Assembly: GCA_022825065.1 (NCBI GenBank)
Contig: JAJDYR010000037.1
Location: 319,805-383,804, forward strand
Direction of reading: 5' to 3'
Length of the DNA: 64,000 nt
DNA from: a bacterium
GTDB taxonomy: Bacteria; UBA8248
Shown: piece after piece, positions 17,619 through 28,509 of the stretch
Position numbering within the stretch: position 1 is the first letter of the stretch
How the letters are laid out: every line of letters starts with the position of its first letter
Notes under the pieces: model-generated
The model's input: the letters and a program-made list of their open reading frames with translations, nothing else
Told to the model about the DNA's origin: nothing
Databases searched by the model: none
Program-made: the position numbers and the translations under genes

Positions 17619-18260
17619 ATGCGCTTGATATTGCGTAAGGACATAGAACATCTCGGAGAGGTGGGAGACGTCGTCGAAGTGGCCGACGGCTACGGGCTCA
17701 ACTACCTCATTCCGAAAGGCCTGGCGCTTCACGCCACGGCGAGCACGGTGCGCGCGACGCAGCACGAGCAGCGGCTGCGGGAAGCGCAAATCCAGGCGGC
17801 GAAACGAAGCGCGCAGGATTTTGCGGGCGAATTCTCAGGCGTCGAGATTGAATTCTCGATGCGTGTGGGCGCGGACGGCAGGCTGTTCGGCTCGGTGACG
17901 AATCGGATGATCGAGGACGCCCTGCAGGAGAAGGGTCTCGAGGTGAACCGCAGGAGAATCGTTCTGGAAGAGCCGATCAAAAAGGTCGGCACTTACGACG
18001 TCGACATCCGCCTGCACCAGGAAGTCAGAGCGTCGGTGCAGGTGAAGGTGATGCCCGATGAGGCGTCCCTGGCCGAGGCGGAAGAAGCCGCTGAGGCGGA
18101 GACGGAAGAGGGAGTTGCCGCAGAAGCGACGGAAGCCGTAGAGGCTGCGGATGGGGAGCAGGCCGAAGCGGAAGCGACGGCGGAGGCGACCGGTGTCGCT
18201 CAAGAGGAAGTGCCTGCGGAAAACCGGGACGCAGAAACCGGGGAAGAGAAGGCCGACTAG
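17619..18260 (+). CDS. rplI: Ribosomal protein L9 with long acidic tail
   Basis: A 213-residue protein. Residues 1-148 are a normal L9: the N-terminal rRNA-binding domain (MRLILRKDIEHLGEVGDVV, DGYGLNYLIPKGLA), the long connecting helix, and the C-terminal domain with GSVTNRMIEDAL and TYDVDIRLHQEV. Residues 149-213 are an added Glu/Ala-rich tail. Typical L9 is about 150 residues, so the tail is an extra 65. It closes the rpsF operon and is followed by a strong terminator. Confidence 0.96.
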   Translation: MRLILRKDIEHLGEVGDVVEVADGYGLNYLIPKGLALHATASTVRATQHEQRLREAQIQAAKRSAQDFAGEFSGVEIEFSMRVGADGRLFGSVTNRMIEDALQEKGLEVNRRRIVLEEPIKKVGTYDVDIRLHQEVRASVQVKVMPDEASLAEAEEAAEAETEEGVAAEATEAVEAADGEQAEAEATAEATGVAQEEVPAENRDAETGEEKAD

Positions 18261-18325
18261 CGTTTCGCATACCCGGTCGTTTCCCGGTGTATGATGGCAA
18301 GGCCAAGGATTTCATAGAGATAGAA

Positions 18326-18355
18326 GGGGCAGCCGGAAACCGGCGCCCCTTTTTT
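18326..18355 (+). terminator. Rho-independent terminator after rplI
   Basis: GGGGC, one unpaired A, GCCGG, loop AAA, CCGGC, GCCCC, then six T: a ten-pair GC-rich stem with a single bulge and a T-tract at 18350-18355. It ends the rpsF-ssb-rpsR-rplI operon and separates it from dnaB. Confidence 0.9.
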
Positions 18356-18463
18356 CCTTTGAATTCGGTAAATACGGATTCCGGCGTTTTGATCTTGGCT
18401 CCATCTGATGTAATCTAACGATCTCGCCCGTTCTTTCCACTTAACAGACATCGGAGTTTTGAA

Positions 18464-19888
18464 GTGGAAACGCCCGCTCGTGATGAGCGGTCCGCGGAGT
18501 CGGGCCATCTCCCCCCACAGAACATAGAAGCCGAACAGCGCGTTCTGGGCGCTTTGCTGCTCGACGGCGCGATGGTGCCGCCCGTCATGGAAGTGTTGCG
18601 GCCGGAGCATTTCTACCGCATGAGCCATCGCGTGATCTACGAGGGCATGCTCAGCCTTTTCGAGAAATCCGAACCCATCGACCTCCTCACCCTGGCCGAC
18701 GCGCTGAAGAAGGCGGGTACGCTCGATACGGCGGGCGGGCCTGAATACGTCGCGCGTCTGGCGGACGATGTTTCAAGCGCCCGGCGCGCGGAAACCTACG
18801 CGAAACTCGTCAGAAGCACGGCATTGCTGAGAGAACTCATACACACCTCGAACGCCATCGCGCAGCGAGCGTTCACGGGCGAGGAGGACATCGATACCCT
18901 CGTGGACGACGCCGAGCGCGCCATGCTGGAAGTTTCATCCGGCCGCTACCAGCAAAGCGTGGAGGGCATGCGCGACATCATCAAACATACGTTCCCTTAT
19001 CTGGAGGACCTCTACGATCGCAAGGAGCTGGTCACCGGCGTCCCCACGGGATACTCGGATCTGGATAAGCTGACGAGTGGCTTGCAGCCCGGGGAATTGA
19101 TCATCGTGGCCGGTCGTCCCAGCATGGGGAAGACGGCGTTCGCCCTGTGCATCGCGGAATACGCCTCTTTGGCGTCGAAAACCGCCACGGCGATATTCAG
19201 CCTGGAGATGAGCGCGCGCGCATTGGCGATTCGCATGATGTGCGGGCGCGCCATGGTGAATTCCCGGCAGCTTCAAAGCGGCTACATGCCCTCTCAGAAA
19301 TGGCCGGATTTGATTCGGAGCGCGGGCGAACTGTCGGAGGCTTCCATTTACGTGGACGACGCGACGGATTTGTCCGTTTTCGACATCCGGGCGAAATGCC
19401 GCCGCATCCAGGCGGATCAGGGTCTCGGCCTCGTGGTGGTCGATTACCTCCAGCTCGTGCACCACAGGGGCCGCTCCATGGAGAACCGCCAGCGCGAGAT
19501 CAGCGAAATATCCCGGGGGCTGAAAAGTCTGGCGAAAGAACTCAACGTGCCCGTCGTGGCCTTGAGCCAGCTGTCGAGGGCTGTGGAATCGAGAGAGGGC
19601 AAGCGCCCCAACCTGGCCGACCTGCGTGAGTCGGGCTCGATAGAACAGGATGCGGACGTCGTGGCCTTACTGTATCGCGAGGAGTATTATGACCCCAAGC
19701 CTGACAACAAGGGGGTCGCCACCGTCATTCTCGCCAAACAGCGCAACGGGCCGACCGGTGAGCTCGAACTCAAGTTCTTCCCGGATTATGCGCGGTTCGT
19801 AAACCTGGATGCATACCACGAGGGCGCGGCCGTAGGCTCGCAACATGCGGAACCGGGCTATCCCGAAGAAGCGGATGCGCCGTTCTAG
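18464..19888 (+). CDS. dnaB: Replicative DNA helicase DnaB
   Basis: A 474-residue hexameric helicase. The N-terminal DnaB domain (about 17-120) opens with PQNIEAEQRVLGALLLDG. Walker A is GRPSMGKT at 217-224; later motifs include SLEMSARALAIRM, VVVDYLQLV (Walker B) and LADLRESGSIEQDADVV. No intein is present. The start is GTG 18464. The DciA-type loader gene lies upstream at 7731-8222, consistent with DciA rather than DnaC loading. Forty-two bases separate its stop from alr. Confidence 0.97.
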   Translation: METPARDERSAESGHLPPQNIEAEQRVLGALLLDGAMVPPVMEVLRPEHFYRMSHRVIYEGMLSLFEKSEPIDLLTLADALKKAGTLDTAGGPEYVARLADDVSSARRAETYAKLVRSTALLRELIHTSNAIAQRAFTGEEDIDTLVDDAERAMLEVSSGRYQQSVEGMRDIIKHTFPYLEDLYDRKELVTGVPTGYSDLDKLTSGLQPGELIIVAGRPSMGKTAFALCIAEYASLASKTATAIFSLEMSARALAIRMMCGRAMVNSRQLQSGYMPSQKWPDLIRSAGELSEASIYVDDATDLSVFDIRAKCRRIQADQGLGLVVVDYLQLVHHRGRSMENRQREISEISRGLKSLAKELNVPVVALSQLSRAVESREGKRPNLADLRESGSIEQDADVVALLYREEYYDPKPDNKGVATVILAKQRNGPTGELELKFFPDYARFVNLDAYHEGAAVGSQHAEPGYPEEADAPF

Positions 19889-19930
19889 CAGCGGAGCGAC
19901 GAAGAGGTCTCCCCGAAGAGGGTCTTCTTT

Positions 19931-21106
19931 TTGAGCGAACATTTGCTGCCGGCCGGATATCGGAACGCTCTTTTCGTTGATCTGGACATCCTGACCCGAA
20001 ATTATGAAAATCTGACCGGTCTGCTCCTCTCCCGGGAGCCGTTCGCCGTCGTGAAGGCGGAAGGCTACGGGCACGGCGGCGTGGAGGTCGCTCGCGCCGT
20101 ATATGAAGCGGGCGCCAGATGGTTCGGGGTCGCGGCGGTTCAGGAGGCGGAGGCGCTTCGCGCCGCTGATGCGGGAGACGGGTTCGCCGATGCGCGCATA
20201 TTGGTGATGAGCGATACGCTGGCGTATAACGCGAAAAGGCTGGTCGAGGCGGATTGCGACGCCGCCGTCTGGCGCATGGAGCAGGTGGACGGTTTGGCGG
20301 CCGCGGCGAGAGGAGCGGGCGGAAAAGCGGGAATCCACGTCAAGGTGGATACGGGGATGGGACGTCTGGGGATGCGCCCGGCGGAAGCCGTCGATTTCAT
20401 CGAAAGGGCCTCCCGGGTGGAGGATGTCGAGGTTGCCGGACTGATGAGCCATTTCGCGCGGGCGGACGAAGAAGAAGGTGAGGCCGCGACGGGCGCGCAA
20501 ATTCGCGAGATGGAGGCGCTTATCCAAATGCTTCGGGAGAAGAATCTGCTTCCCCCCCATGTCCACATGTCGAACAGCGCGGGCTTGCTGAATTATCCCC
20601 ACGCGCCCGGTAATCTGGTGCGTCTGGGGCTGGCGCTGTATGGCTGCTCGCCACAGTTTTCAGAGAGCGTCGCATTGAAATCCGCCATGACGTGGGTGGC
20701 GAGGGTGCTGCAGGTGAAAGAGGTCGAAGAGGGCCGGCCGGTCGGATACGGCGGAACTTATGAGAGAAGCTCTCCCGGTCGAATCGCGATGGTGGCGGCG
20801 GGGTATGGGGATGGCTATCCGCGCATCCTTTCCAACCGTGCGGATGCGCTTGTCGGCGGTGTACGGGTTCCGGTGGCGGGGCGCGTATCCATGGACATGC
20901 TGGCGCTCGATGTGACGAAAATCGAAAACATCGCACCGGGAGACCAGGTCGTCCTGATGGGAGAGGGGGGCGATGGAGCCGTCAGTTGCGAGGAGATGGC
21001 CGACAGGGCCGAGACGATACCCTATGAGATCATGTGCGGGGTGGGCGTCCGCGTGCCGAGAATCTATTTGCGGGATGGCCGGGCCACCCATGTTCGCAAA
21101 TTGTAG
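19931..21106 (+). CDS. alr: Alanine racemase
   Basis: A 391-residue PLP enzyme making D-alanine for peptidoglycan. The PLP lysine is Lys42 in AVVKAEGYGHGG; most relatives read VVKA(D/N)AYGHG, so this copy differs at two positions next to the lysine. The opposite-face catalytic Tyr277 is in VGYGGTYER, and GYGDGYPR and VSMDMLALDVT follow as expected. The start is TTG 19931, after AGAGGG. Position directly after dnaB is a frequent arrangement. Confidence 0.94.
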   Translation: MSEHLLPAGYRNALFVDLDILTRNYENLTGLLLSREPFAVVKAEGYGHGGVEVARAVYEAGARWFGVAAVQEAEALRAADAGDGFADARILVMSDTLAYNAKRLVEADCDAAVWRMEQVDGLAAAARGAGGKAGIHVKVDTGMGRLGMRPAEAVDFIERASRVEDVEVAGLMSHFARADEEEGEAATGAQIREMEALIQMLREKNLLPPHVHMSNSAGLLNYPHAPGNLVRLGLALYGCSPQFSESVALKSAMTWVARVLQVKEVEEGRPVGYGGTYERSSPGRIAMVAAGYGDGYPRILSNRADALVGGVRVPVAGRVSMDMLALDVTKIENIAPGDQVVLMGEGGDGAVSCEEMADRAETIPYEIMCGVGVRVPRIYLRDGRATHVRKL

Positions 21107-21138
21107 CAAGTGGTTGTTCTACAGAGACGAGAGCGCTC

Positions 21139-23093
<1,955 letters not shown>

Positions 23094-23195
23094 GCGACTG
23101 ATTCTTAATGCCTTTGTTGACAAGGAGCGGGGGCTTTGCTACGAAGCCTTGGCTATGAGGACAGGTGGAGCGCTTTTTCCATGGAGATACAGGGA

Positions 23196-23591
23196 ATGTT
23201 GGATTCTTTAGCGGCATGGTTGGCTGATTTTTCGGTAGCGCACGCCATGGCTCCTCCTTCCGGCGGGGGCGGCGGGCAGCCCAGTTTCCTGATTCAGCTG
23301 GCGCCGTTCCTGATGATTTTCGCCATCATCTATTTCATCATGATCAGGCCCCAGCAGAAGAAGCAGCAGGAAATTCGCAGAATGCAGGAGGCCCTCAAGC
23401 CCGGAGATCAGGTCGTCGCGAGTGGAATCCTGGGAGAAGTAGCGAGAATCAAAGACGAAATCGTGACGCTGAAAGTGGATGAGAACGTGCGTATTCGCGT
23501 GCAAAAGTCTTTTGTCACGGCTGCGGGTTCGAGCGCGAATACGGAGCAGAACAAGGCTCCCCAGAAAGAAAAACCAGAAAAACAAAAGTGA
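23196..23591 (+). CDS. yajC: Preprotein translocase subunit YajC
   Basis: A small (131-residue) single-span membrane protein that joins SecDF-YidC at the translocon. The membrane helix PFLMIFAIIYFIMIRPQQKK is unmistakable, followed by KPGDQVVASGILGEVARI. A Gly-rich loop precedes the helix. ATG 23196 is chosen (GGAG at 23183-23186); ATG 23181 or a frame opening at 23136 would lengthen the N-terminus without family support. Confidence 0.94.
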   Translation: MLDSLAAWLADFSVAHAMAPPSGGGGGQPSFLIQLAPFLMIFAIIYFIMIRPQQKKQQEIRRMQEALKPGDQVVASGILGEVARIKDEIVTLKVDENVRIRVQKSFVTAAGSSANTEQNKAPQKEKPEKQK

Positions 23592-23667
23592 AGTCGTTTC
23601 ACCTCTCACCCGGTGAAATGGTTTTCGGTAGGGGTGGCGTGAAGCCGCCCGGCGCAAGGAGAGTTTC

Positions 23668-25218
23668 ATGAGGGGTGTTAGCTGGCGGGCAGGCCTGATA
23701 GCCATCGTTATCGTCGTCTCCGCGTTTTATCTGATTCCGCCGGAGGAGCGCATCAACTTAGGACTTGATCTGCAGGGCGGGATTCACCTGGTCCTCGAGG
23801 TGCAGTCCGAAAAGGCGGTGGAATCGAAAATGAGCCGCTATTTCACGGAGCTTCGAAACCGGCTTTCCATAGACGACATCAGGACCCGGGCCTACAAGCG
23901 CGACGGCTTGAGGCTGACCGTGACCCTCCACCGTCCCGGCGACAGGGGCCGATTCCTCTCGATGATGCAGAATTATCCGGATCTCACCCTGCAGCGTGAA
24001 GAGGGAACCCCGCCGACGTTCGAGTATTTCCTCTCCTCGCAACAGGTGGAGCGCACGAAAGAGCAGGCCATCATCCAGGCGATCGAGACGATTCGGAACC
24101 GCATCGATCAGTTCGGCGTGCGCGAACCCACGCTCCAGCGTCAGGGAGAGCGGCGCATCATCATCCAGCTTCCGGGGGTGGAAGACCCCTCCCGGGCGAA
24201 GTCCCTGATCGGGAAAACGGCGCTTCTCGAATTCAAGATGGTGGACAGCCAGGCCAACGTCGCAAGCGCGATTGAGCGTGGCCGCGCGCCCGAGGGTCTG
24301 CAGCTTTTATATGAAGTATCGAGAGACAGGCAGACGGGCGAGGTGATCGAGCGCACCCCCTTGCTGGTGAAAAGAGAAGCCGCCCTGACGGGCGACAATC
24401 TGACCGATGCGCGCGTGGAAATCGGCGATCGCTTCAACCAGTCCTACGTGGCCATCGCGTTCGATTCCGTGGGAGCGGATGCGTTCGACCGCCTCACGGC
24501 GGCCAACGTGGGCAGGCGTCTCGCCATCGTGCTCGACGGCGTCATCTACAGCGCGCCCGTCATCCAGGAGCGAATCAGCCAGGGCAGGGCGCAGATCACG
24601 GGGAGTTTCACGCTCGAAGAGGCGACGGACCTGGCGATTGCCCTGAGAGCGGGTGCGCTTCCCGCCCCGGTGGAAGTTCTGGAGGAGAGAAACGTCGGCC
24701 CGTCCCTGGGGGCCGATTCCGTACGCCAGGGGCTCATCAGCATCATCGTCGGGTTCGTTCTCGTTCTGATATTCATGGGGATCTATTACAAGCTGAGCGG
24801 TGCCGTGGCCATCATGGCGCTCTTGTTCAACCTCTTGATACTCATGGGAGCGCTCGGCTTCTTCGGCGCCACGCTGACCCTGCCGGGGATCGCCGGCATC
24901 GTGCTCACGGTCGGTATGGCGGTCGACGCCAACGTATTGATCTTCGAGCGCATCCGGGAAGAGTTGCGGTTGGGGAAAACCATTCGCTCCGCCATCGATT
25001 CGGGGTACGGCAAGGCCTTTCTCACGATTCTGGACGCGAACGTAACGACGCTCATCGCGGCGCTTGTGCTCCTGCAGTTCGGGACGGGACCCATCAAGGG
25101 ATTCGCCGTCACCCTGAGCATCGGCATCGTGGCGAGCATGTTCACCGCGATCTTCGTCACCCGATTCGTCTATGACTTCTTCTTGTACCGAACCGACGTG
25201 AGGAGTTTGAGCATCTAA
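23668..25218 (+). CDS. secD: Protein translocase subunit SecD
   Basis: A 516-residue inner-membrane protein using the proton gradient to pull secreted proteins across. It has an N-terminal helix (SWRAGLIAIVIVVSAFYLIPP), a large periplasmic domain opening with GLDLQGGIHLVLEV, RNRIDQFGVREPTLQRQGE near residue 145, and a C-terminal bundle of five helices with the conserved GMAVDANVLIFERIREEL. AAGGAG precedes ATG 23668. Its TAATG stop overlaps the start of secF by one base. Confidence 0.97.
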   Translation: MRGVSWRAGLIAIVIVVSAFYLIPPEERINLGLDLQGGIHLVLEVQSEKAVESKMSRYFTELRNRLSIDDIRTRAYKRDGLRLTVTLHRPGDRGRFLSMMQNYPDLTLQREEGTPPTFEYFLSSQQVERTKEQAIIQAIETIRNRIDQFGVREPTLQRQGERRIIIQLPGVEDPSRAKSLIGKTALLEFKMVDSQANVASAIERGRAPEGLQLLYEVSRDRQTGEVIERTPLLVKREAALTGDNLTDARVEIGDRFNQSYVAIAFDSVGADAFDRLTAANVGRRLAIVLDGVIYSAPVIQERISQGRAQITGSFTLEEATDLAIALRAGALPAPVEVLEERNVGPSLGADSVRQGLISIIVGFVLVLIFMGIYYKLSGAVAIMALLFNLLILMGALGFFGATLTLPGIAGIVLTVGMAVDANVLIFERIREELRLGKTIRSAIDSGYGKAFLTILDANVTTLIAALVLLQFGTGPIKGFAVTLSIGIVASMFTAIFVTRFVYDFFLYRTDVRSLSI

Positions 25219-26147
25219 TGGAAATTATCCGGCCAGACGCATCGTTCGACATCATCGGCAAGATCAAGCTCTTCGTCGGCGTCTCCACCGTGGTCGTCGT
25301 GCTGTCCCTTCTCCTGCTGATGACCAAGGGGATCAACTACGGCATCGATTTCACCGGCGGAACGCTGGTGCAGGTCCAGTTCAAAGAGGCCAGGCCGATT
25401 GGCGACGTGCGAAGCGCCCTCGGGGGGCTTTCCTTGGGCGATACCGTCATCCAGAACTTCGGCTCCGAGGGGGAGTTCCTGATCCGCGTGGAGAAAAGCT
25501 CGGGCGACATCAAGGGCGTCGAATCCGTCGTGAGAACCGCGCTCATCAAGAAATTCGGCAAAGACGCTTTCGAGATGCGCAGAACCGAGATGGTGGGCCC
25601 CAAAGTGGGCGCGGACCTGCGCCAGAAGGCGCTCAGCAGCATGCTCTTCGCCCTTATCGGCATCCTCATCTACATCAGCTTCCGCTTTCAGTTTCGACAG
25701 GCCATCGCCTCGGTCGTGGCGCTTTTGCACGACGTCATCATCACGCTCGGCGTCTTCTCCCTGTCGGGCAAGGAGTTTTCCCTTCCGATCGTGGCCGCCG
25801 TCTTGACGATCATCGGTTATTCGCTGAACGACACCATCGTCGTGTTCGACCGCATCCGCGAGAACACGCGCGCATCGAGGCGCGCCGAGTATTCGGGACT
25901 CGTCAACAAATCCATCAACCAGACCCTCTCGCGCACGCTCCTCACCTCAGGCACGACGCTCGTCGCCGTGCTGGCGTTCCTCATCCTGGGCGGCGACATC
26001 ATCTCCGACGTGGCGTTCGCCCTGGCGGTTGGCATCGTGGCCGGTACGTATTCTTCCATCTACGTGGCGAGCCCCATCCTGCTGGCGTGGCCGGAGCCGG
26101 CCCGCCGGGGCTCCCGAGGCAAGAGAAGCTCCGCAGCAAAGGCCTGA
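25218..26147 (+). CDS. secF: Protein translocase subunit SecF
   Basis: A 309-residue partner of SecD. GINYGIDFTGGTLVQVQF (about 36-53) marks the first periplasmic loop, and YSLNDTIVVFDRIRENTR near 199 matches the SecD helix that carries the conserved Asp. Six membrane segments are apparent. The basic tail (RRGSRGKRSSAAKA) is cytoplasmic. Last gene of the tgt-yajC-secDF operon. Confidence 0.97.
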   Translation: MEIIRPDASFDIIGKIKLFVGVSTVVVVLSLLLLMTKGINYGIDFTGGTLVQVQFKEARPIGDVRSALGGLSLGDTVIQNFGSEGEFLIRVEKSSGDIKGVESVVRTALIKKFGKDAFEMRRTEMVGPKVGADLRQKALSSMLFALIGILIYISFRFQFRQAIASVVALLHDVIITLGVFSLSGKEFSLPIVAAVLTIIGYSLNDTIVVFDRIRENTRASRRAEYSGLVNKSINQTLSRTLLTSGTTLVAVLAFLILGGDIISDVAFALAVGIVAGTYSSIYVASPILLAWPEPARRGSRGKRSSAAKA

Positions 26148-26162
26148 TATTTCTCAATATAA

Positions 26163-26262
26163 GGGGCCTGTTGAAAAAGTCTCTCTCCCCGATCGGAATT
26201 GACCACCGCCGTCATTCCGATGTCGGAGCCGACCAATGCGGGAGGGTTCGACGGAATGACGA
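26163..26262 (+). repeat. Intergenic repeat, copy B (inverted relative to 2041-2133)
   Basis: Begins with the family end GGGGCCTGTTGAAAAAGTCT and continues through GAATTGACCACCGCCGTCATTCC to CGACGGAATGAC. About 65 bases match copy A in reverse complement with two differences. It lies 15 bases after secF. The remainder of the gap to the toxin gene (26264-26441) is visibly AT-rich and holds no gene I can see. Confidence 0.8.
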
Positions 26263-26441
26263 TCAAACATATAATTCAAATCGACCGATATGTCTATCGT
26301 TCGACTGGCTACGCCTGGATGATGCAAATAATTGATAATACTTGATTAAATAACATACCTTTCGAATTTCCCCTCTTGCGGTAAACGTTCGGACGGGCCG
26401 TGATGGTAGCGTGAAAACAACCTTAAGCGTCATACTGCCTC

Positions 26442-27338
26442 CTAACCAATACGTTCCAGGAGCTGCTCGATCAGGTTGCTGACTTCGCGTTGACGCAGGA
26501 TCCGAGCTTCGCGCAGTTCGGCCTCGTCATCTTCGTCCAGTTCGAAACGGGCCACCGCCACGGGACCGTCCTTCTGATAACCCTCGACTTCGTCGTCTCG
26601 TGCGAAGCGATTGCGAAGAATTGCCAAAGCGTCCCGGATCACCGCGCCGTGCCGGCCTTCCAAAGTGTTGCGGAATAACTTTGCAACGCCTTCGAGTCTC
26701 TCGGGCGCGTACTCGATGCAATAGACCAGGTCATGCGCGTCCTTGGGCTCGTTGCGCTGATCGAATGCGAACGCCTTCAGGCAAGTGAAACTCACTAGAT
26801 TAGCGTGCCTGACTTGCTCAACGGTGATACCTGCGCCTTTAAGGAGCTCTGCTTGAATCTCCGTGACCTGGTGGAGATCGAAGACAATGGACGAGTGCGG
26901 GATGTTGATCGCGGAGATGGTCCCTTCCGTAGGCAGCGGCTGAACCTTCCCACCGGCGATCTTCGGCGCGTCGGCGAGCAACTCCAGCACCATCAGCGCG
27001 CCATTTTCGGTGCGGGTCTGCCACTGCCATAAGGACTTCTGGCCTTTGTCGTTCGTGGACGGCTCGAACCCCATCCTTCGCAGGTTGTCCTCAAGCGTGC
27101 TGTAGGCCTCGGTTTCGGTCAGAATTTGCAGGTCGATGACGATATCCACGTCGAGCGTCCCGGCATGGGCTGGCACTGCCGGTGGCCTGGCCGCCACCAG
27201 GTATCTCGGCGTCAAGCCGCCGACCAGAACTACCGACTCCTTCCAGGGGCCCAATCCGCGCAGCAGGGTCACGAGAACGCGCTCGCAATCAAGCGTGTAC
27301 TGATCGGAGTAGCCGTCTCGGGTCGGGGGCTTCGCCAC
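26442..27338 (-). CDS. AbiEii-like nucleotidyltransferase, candidate toxin
   Basis: A 298-residue protein with nucleotidyltransferase motifs arranged as in AbiEii/AbiGii toxins: a Gly-Gly loop (VLVGGLTPRYL, G40-G41), the metal pair TLDVDIVIDL (Asp63, Asp65), a probable third acid in VLELLAD (Glu119), and a downstream LKAFAFDQRNEPKDAHDL block (187-204) matching the K...KD-x2-D-L motif of the group. The C-terminus is rich in Asp/Glu/Arg. It starts with GTG in a TAGTG overlap with the upstream antitoxin-like gene, so translation is coupled. AbiEii enzymes are toxic nucleotidyltransferases held in check by AbiEi; that role here is inferred from sequence and context. Confidence 0.75.
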   Translation of the reverse strand: MAKPPTRDGYSDQYTLDCERVLVTLLRGLGPWKESVVLVGGLTPRYLVAARPPAVPAHAGTLDVDIVIDLQILTETEAYSTLEDNLRRMGFEPSTNDKGQKSLWQWQTRTENGALMVLELLADAPKIAGGKVQPLPTEGTISAINIPHSSIVFDLHQVTEIQAELLKGAGITVEQVRHANLVSFTCLKAFAFDQRNEPKDAHDLVYCIEYAPERLEGVAKLFRNTLEGRHGAVIRDALAILRNRFARDDEVEGYQKDGPVAVARFELDEDDEAELREARILRQREVSNLIEQLLERIG

Positions 27339-28429
27339 TAGAATGCGAGCCTTTCCTGGCGCAAGTGCTTCGCCATTTCCCTGGCGCGGCCCTCACCGCG
27401 AATCAGGTCGAGGTAGACTTGGACGGGACTCGCCAGCCAGGTCCCATCCACCAGCTCTCGAAACAAAAAGTCTCCGGACGACTTAACCTCGATGAGCACA
27501 AGGTTTGCGCCCTGGTCGACGACGTGGGCATCGAGTGCGCCCAAGACTCCATCCTCGGCGGCGGTCATCACCCGGCAACGCACCTGGGAGACAGTCGATA
27601 GAAAAGGGGCGTACCGTTGCCCTGCCGCCTCGTGAGTGATCGCGTATTCGGCCTTTTGGGCGGCACAGACCTCGGCGAACTTCTGGACCAACCCCTCCGC
27701 ACGCACCGAGGGCACAAAATAACGCCGCATTGCAAGGGGCCGCATCACCGCCAGTTGTCTGGCCCATTCATCCAGCAAGGCGCCAGGCTCTCGCAGTTTG
27801 CGTTCCTTCGTTGGCCCCTGTCCGCGCGACACCACCCAATCGTACCTCTCCAGTTCCGATAGCACCTGCGAGGCTGTCGCGGGCGAGACCCACGCCTGCT
27901 CCGCGACCTCCTTGACGCCGAACCACTCGCCAGGCCGCATCAGGAGCATATGCAGCACTTGCGCACGGCGACCCGAAAACAAGGATCGAATGGTTTTCGA
28001 CAGGGCCTTCGGGAGCGGCTTGTCCACGAAAACGTAGATGTTGTGAGCAGGGAGAAACAGGCTGCCCCCGCTGTCATAGTAGCCGACCCGCTCGTCCCTC
28101 AGCAGGTCTTTGGCTCCAGGTGAAATTGATTGGGCCACCAGGAAGAACAACGTTTGGCGTTCTTCCGTCGATTGGGGCCGCCTATTTGAAAATGCCTGGA
28201 ACTGCCAAAGCGCCTGCCGCACGTCACGAGGATAGAGGACCTTCTTCACCTCGATCAGCAGGGTGGCAGACTTTCCGCCCACCTTGAGATCAACCCGGGC
28301 ATCAGATCCTTGCTCCGGGCCACTGGGTTGTTGAAGCGAACCCGACTCCGCTTGCACCCCGGGCAGCCCCCGCAGGGCTTCCAGGAACTGGTCAAGCAGC
28401 TGTTTTTGCATAACCTTTTCGTCAGGCAT
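27338..28429 (-). CDS. AbiEi-like antitoxin/regulator with nuclease-fold-like motifs
   Basis: A 363-residue protein in three parts. Residues about 1-145 contain D-A-R-V-D (43-47) and L-L-I-E-V-K-K (58-63), the spacing of a PD-(D/E)XK nuclease-like fold. A winged helix-turn-helix lies at about 155-212 (FGVKEVAEQAWVSPATASQVLSELERYDW is split here as GVKEVAEQAW at 171-180, then VSPATASQVL). The C-terminal part (about 235-363) has a second V-L-I-E-V-K block (311-316) and ASPVQVYLDLIRGEGRA, a motif I associate with AbiEi-type proteins. It is the first gene of the pair and is preceded by a promoter inside an inverted repeat. Whether either acid/lysine motif is catalytic is unknown. Confidence 0.65.
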   Translation of the reverse strand: MPDEKVMQKQLLDQFLEALRGLPGVQAESGSLQQPSGPEQGSDARVDLKVGGKSATLLIEVKKVLYPRDVRQALWQFQAFSNRRPQSTEERQTLFFLVAQSISPGAKDLLRDERVGYYDSGGSLFLPAHNIYVFVDKPLPKALSKTIRSLFSGRRAQVLHMLLMRPGEWFGVKEVAEQAWVSPATASQVLSELERYDWVVSRGQGPTKERKLREPGALLDEWARQLAVMRPLAMRRYFVPSVRAEGLVQKFAEVCAAQKAEYAITHEAAGQRYAPFLSTVSQVRCRVMTAAEDGVLGALDAHVVDQGANLVLIEVKSSGDFLFRELVDGTWLASPVQVYLDLIRGEGRAREMAKHLRQERLAF

Positions 28430-28447
28430 CAGTATTCTGCCTCTTTG

Positions 28448-28509
28448 CTGTACAGTAAATATAGCTCTTATAGCATATATTCACGATAATAAACAAATTC
28501 ACTGCACAG
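28448..28509 (-). promoter_or_regulatory. Promoter bracketed by an inverted repeat, ahead of the AbiE-like pair
   Basis: Arms CTGTACAGTAAAT (28448-28460) and ATTCACTGCACAG (28497-28509) are inverted repeats agreeing at 11 of 13 positions. Between them, read leftward, are TTGTTT (28491-28496) and TATAAG (28467-28472) spaced by 18 bases. The right arm abuts the -35 box and the left arm lies just past the -10 box. AbiEi antitoxins are known to repress their own promoters by binding inverted repeats, so this is a likely operator. Confidence 0.6.
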
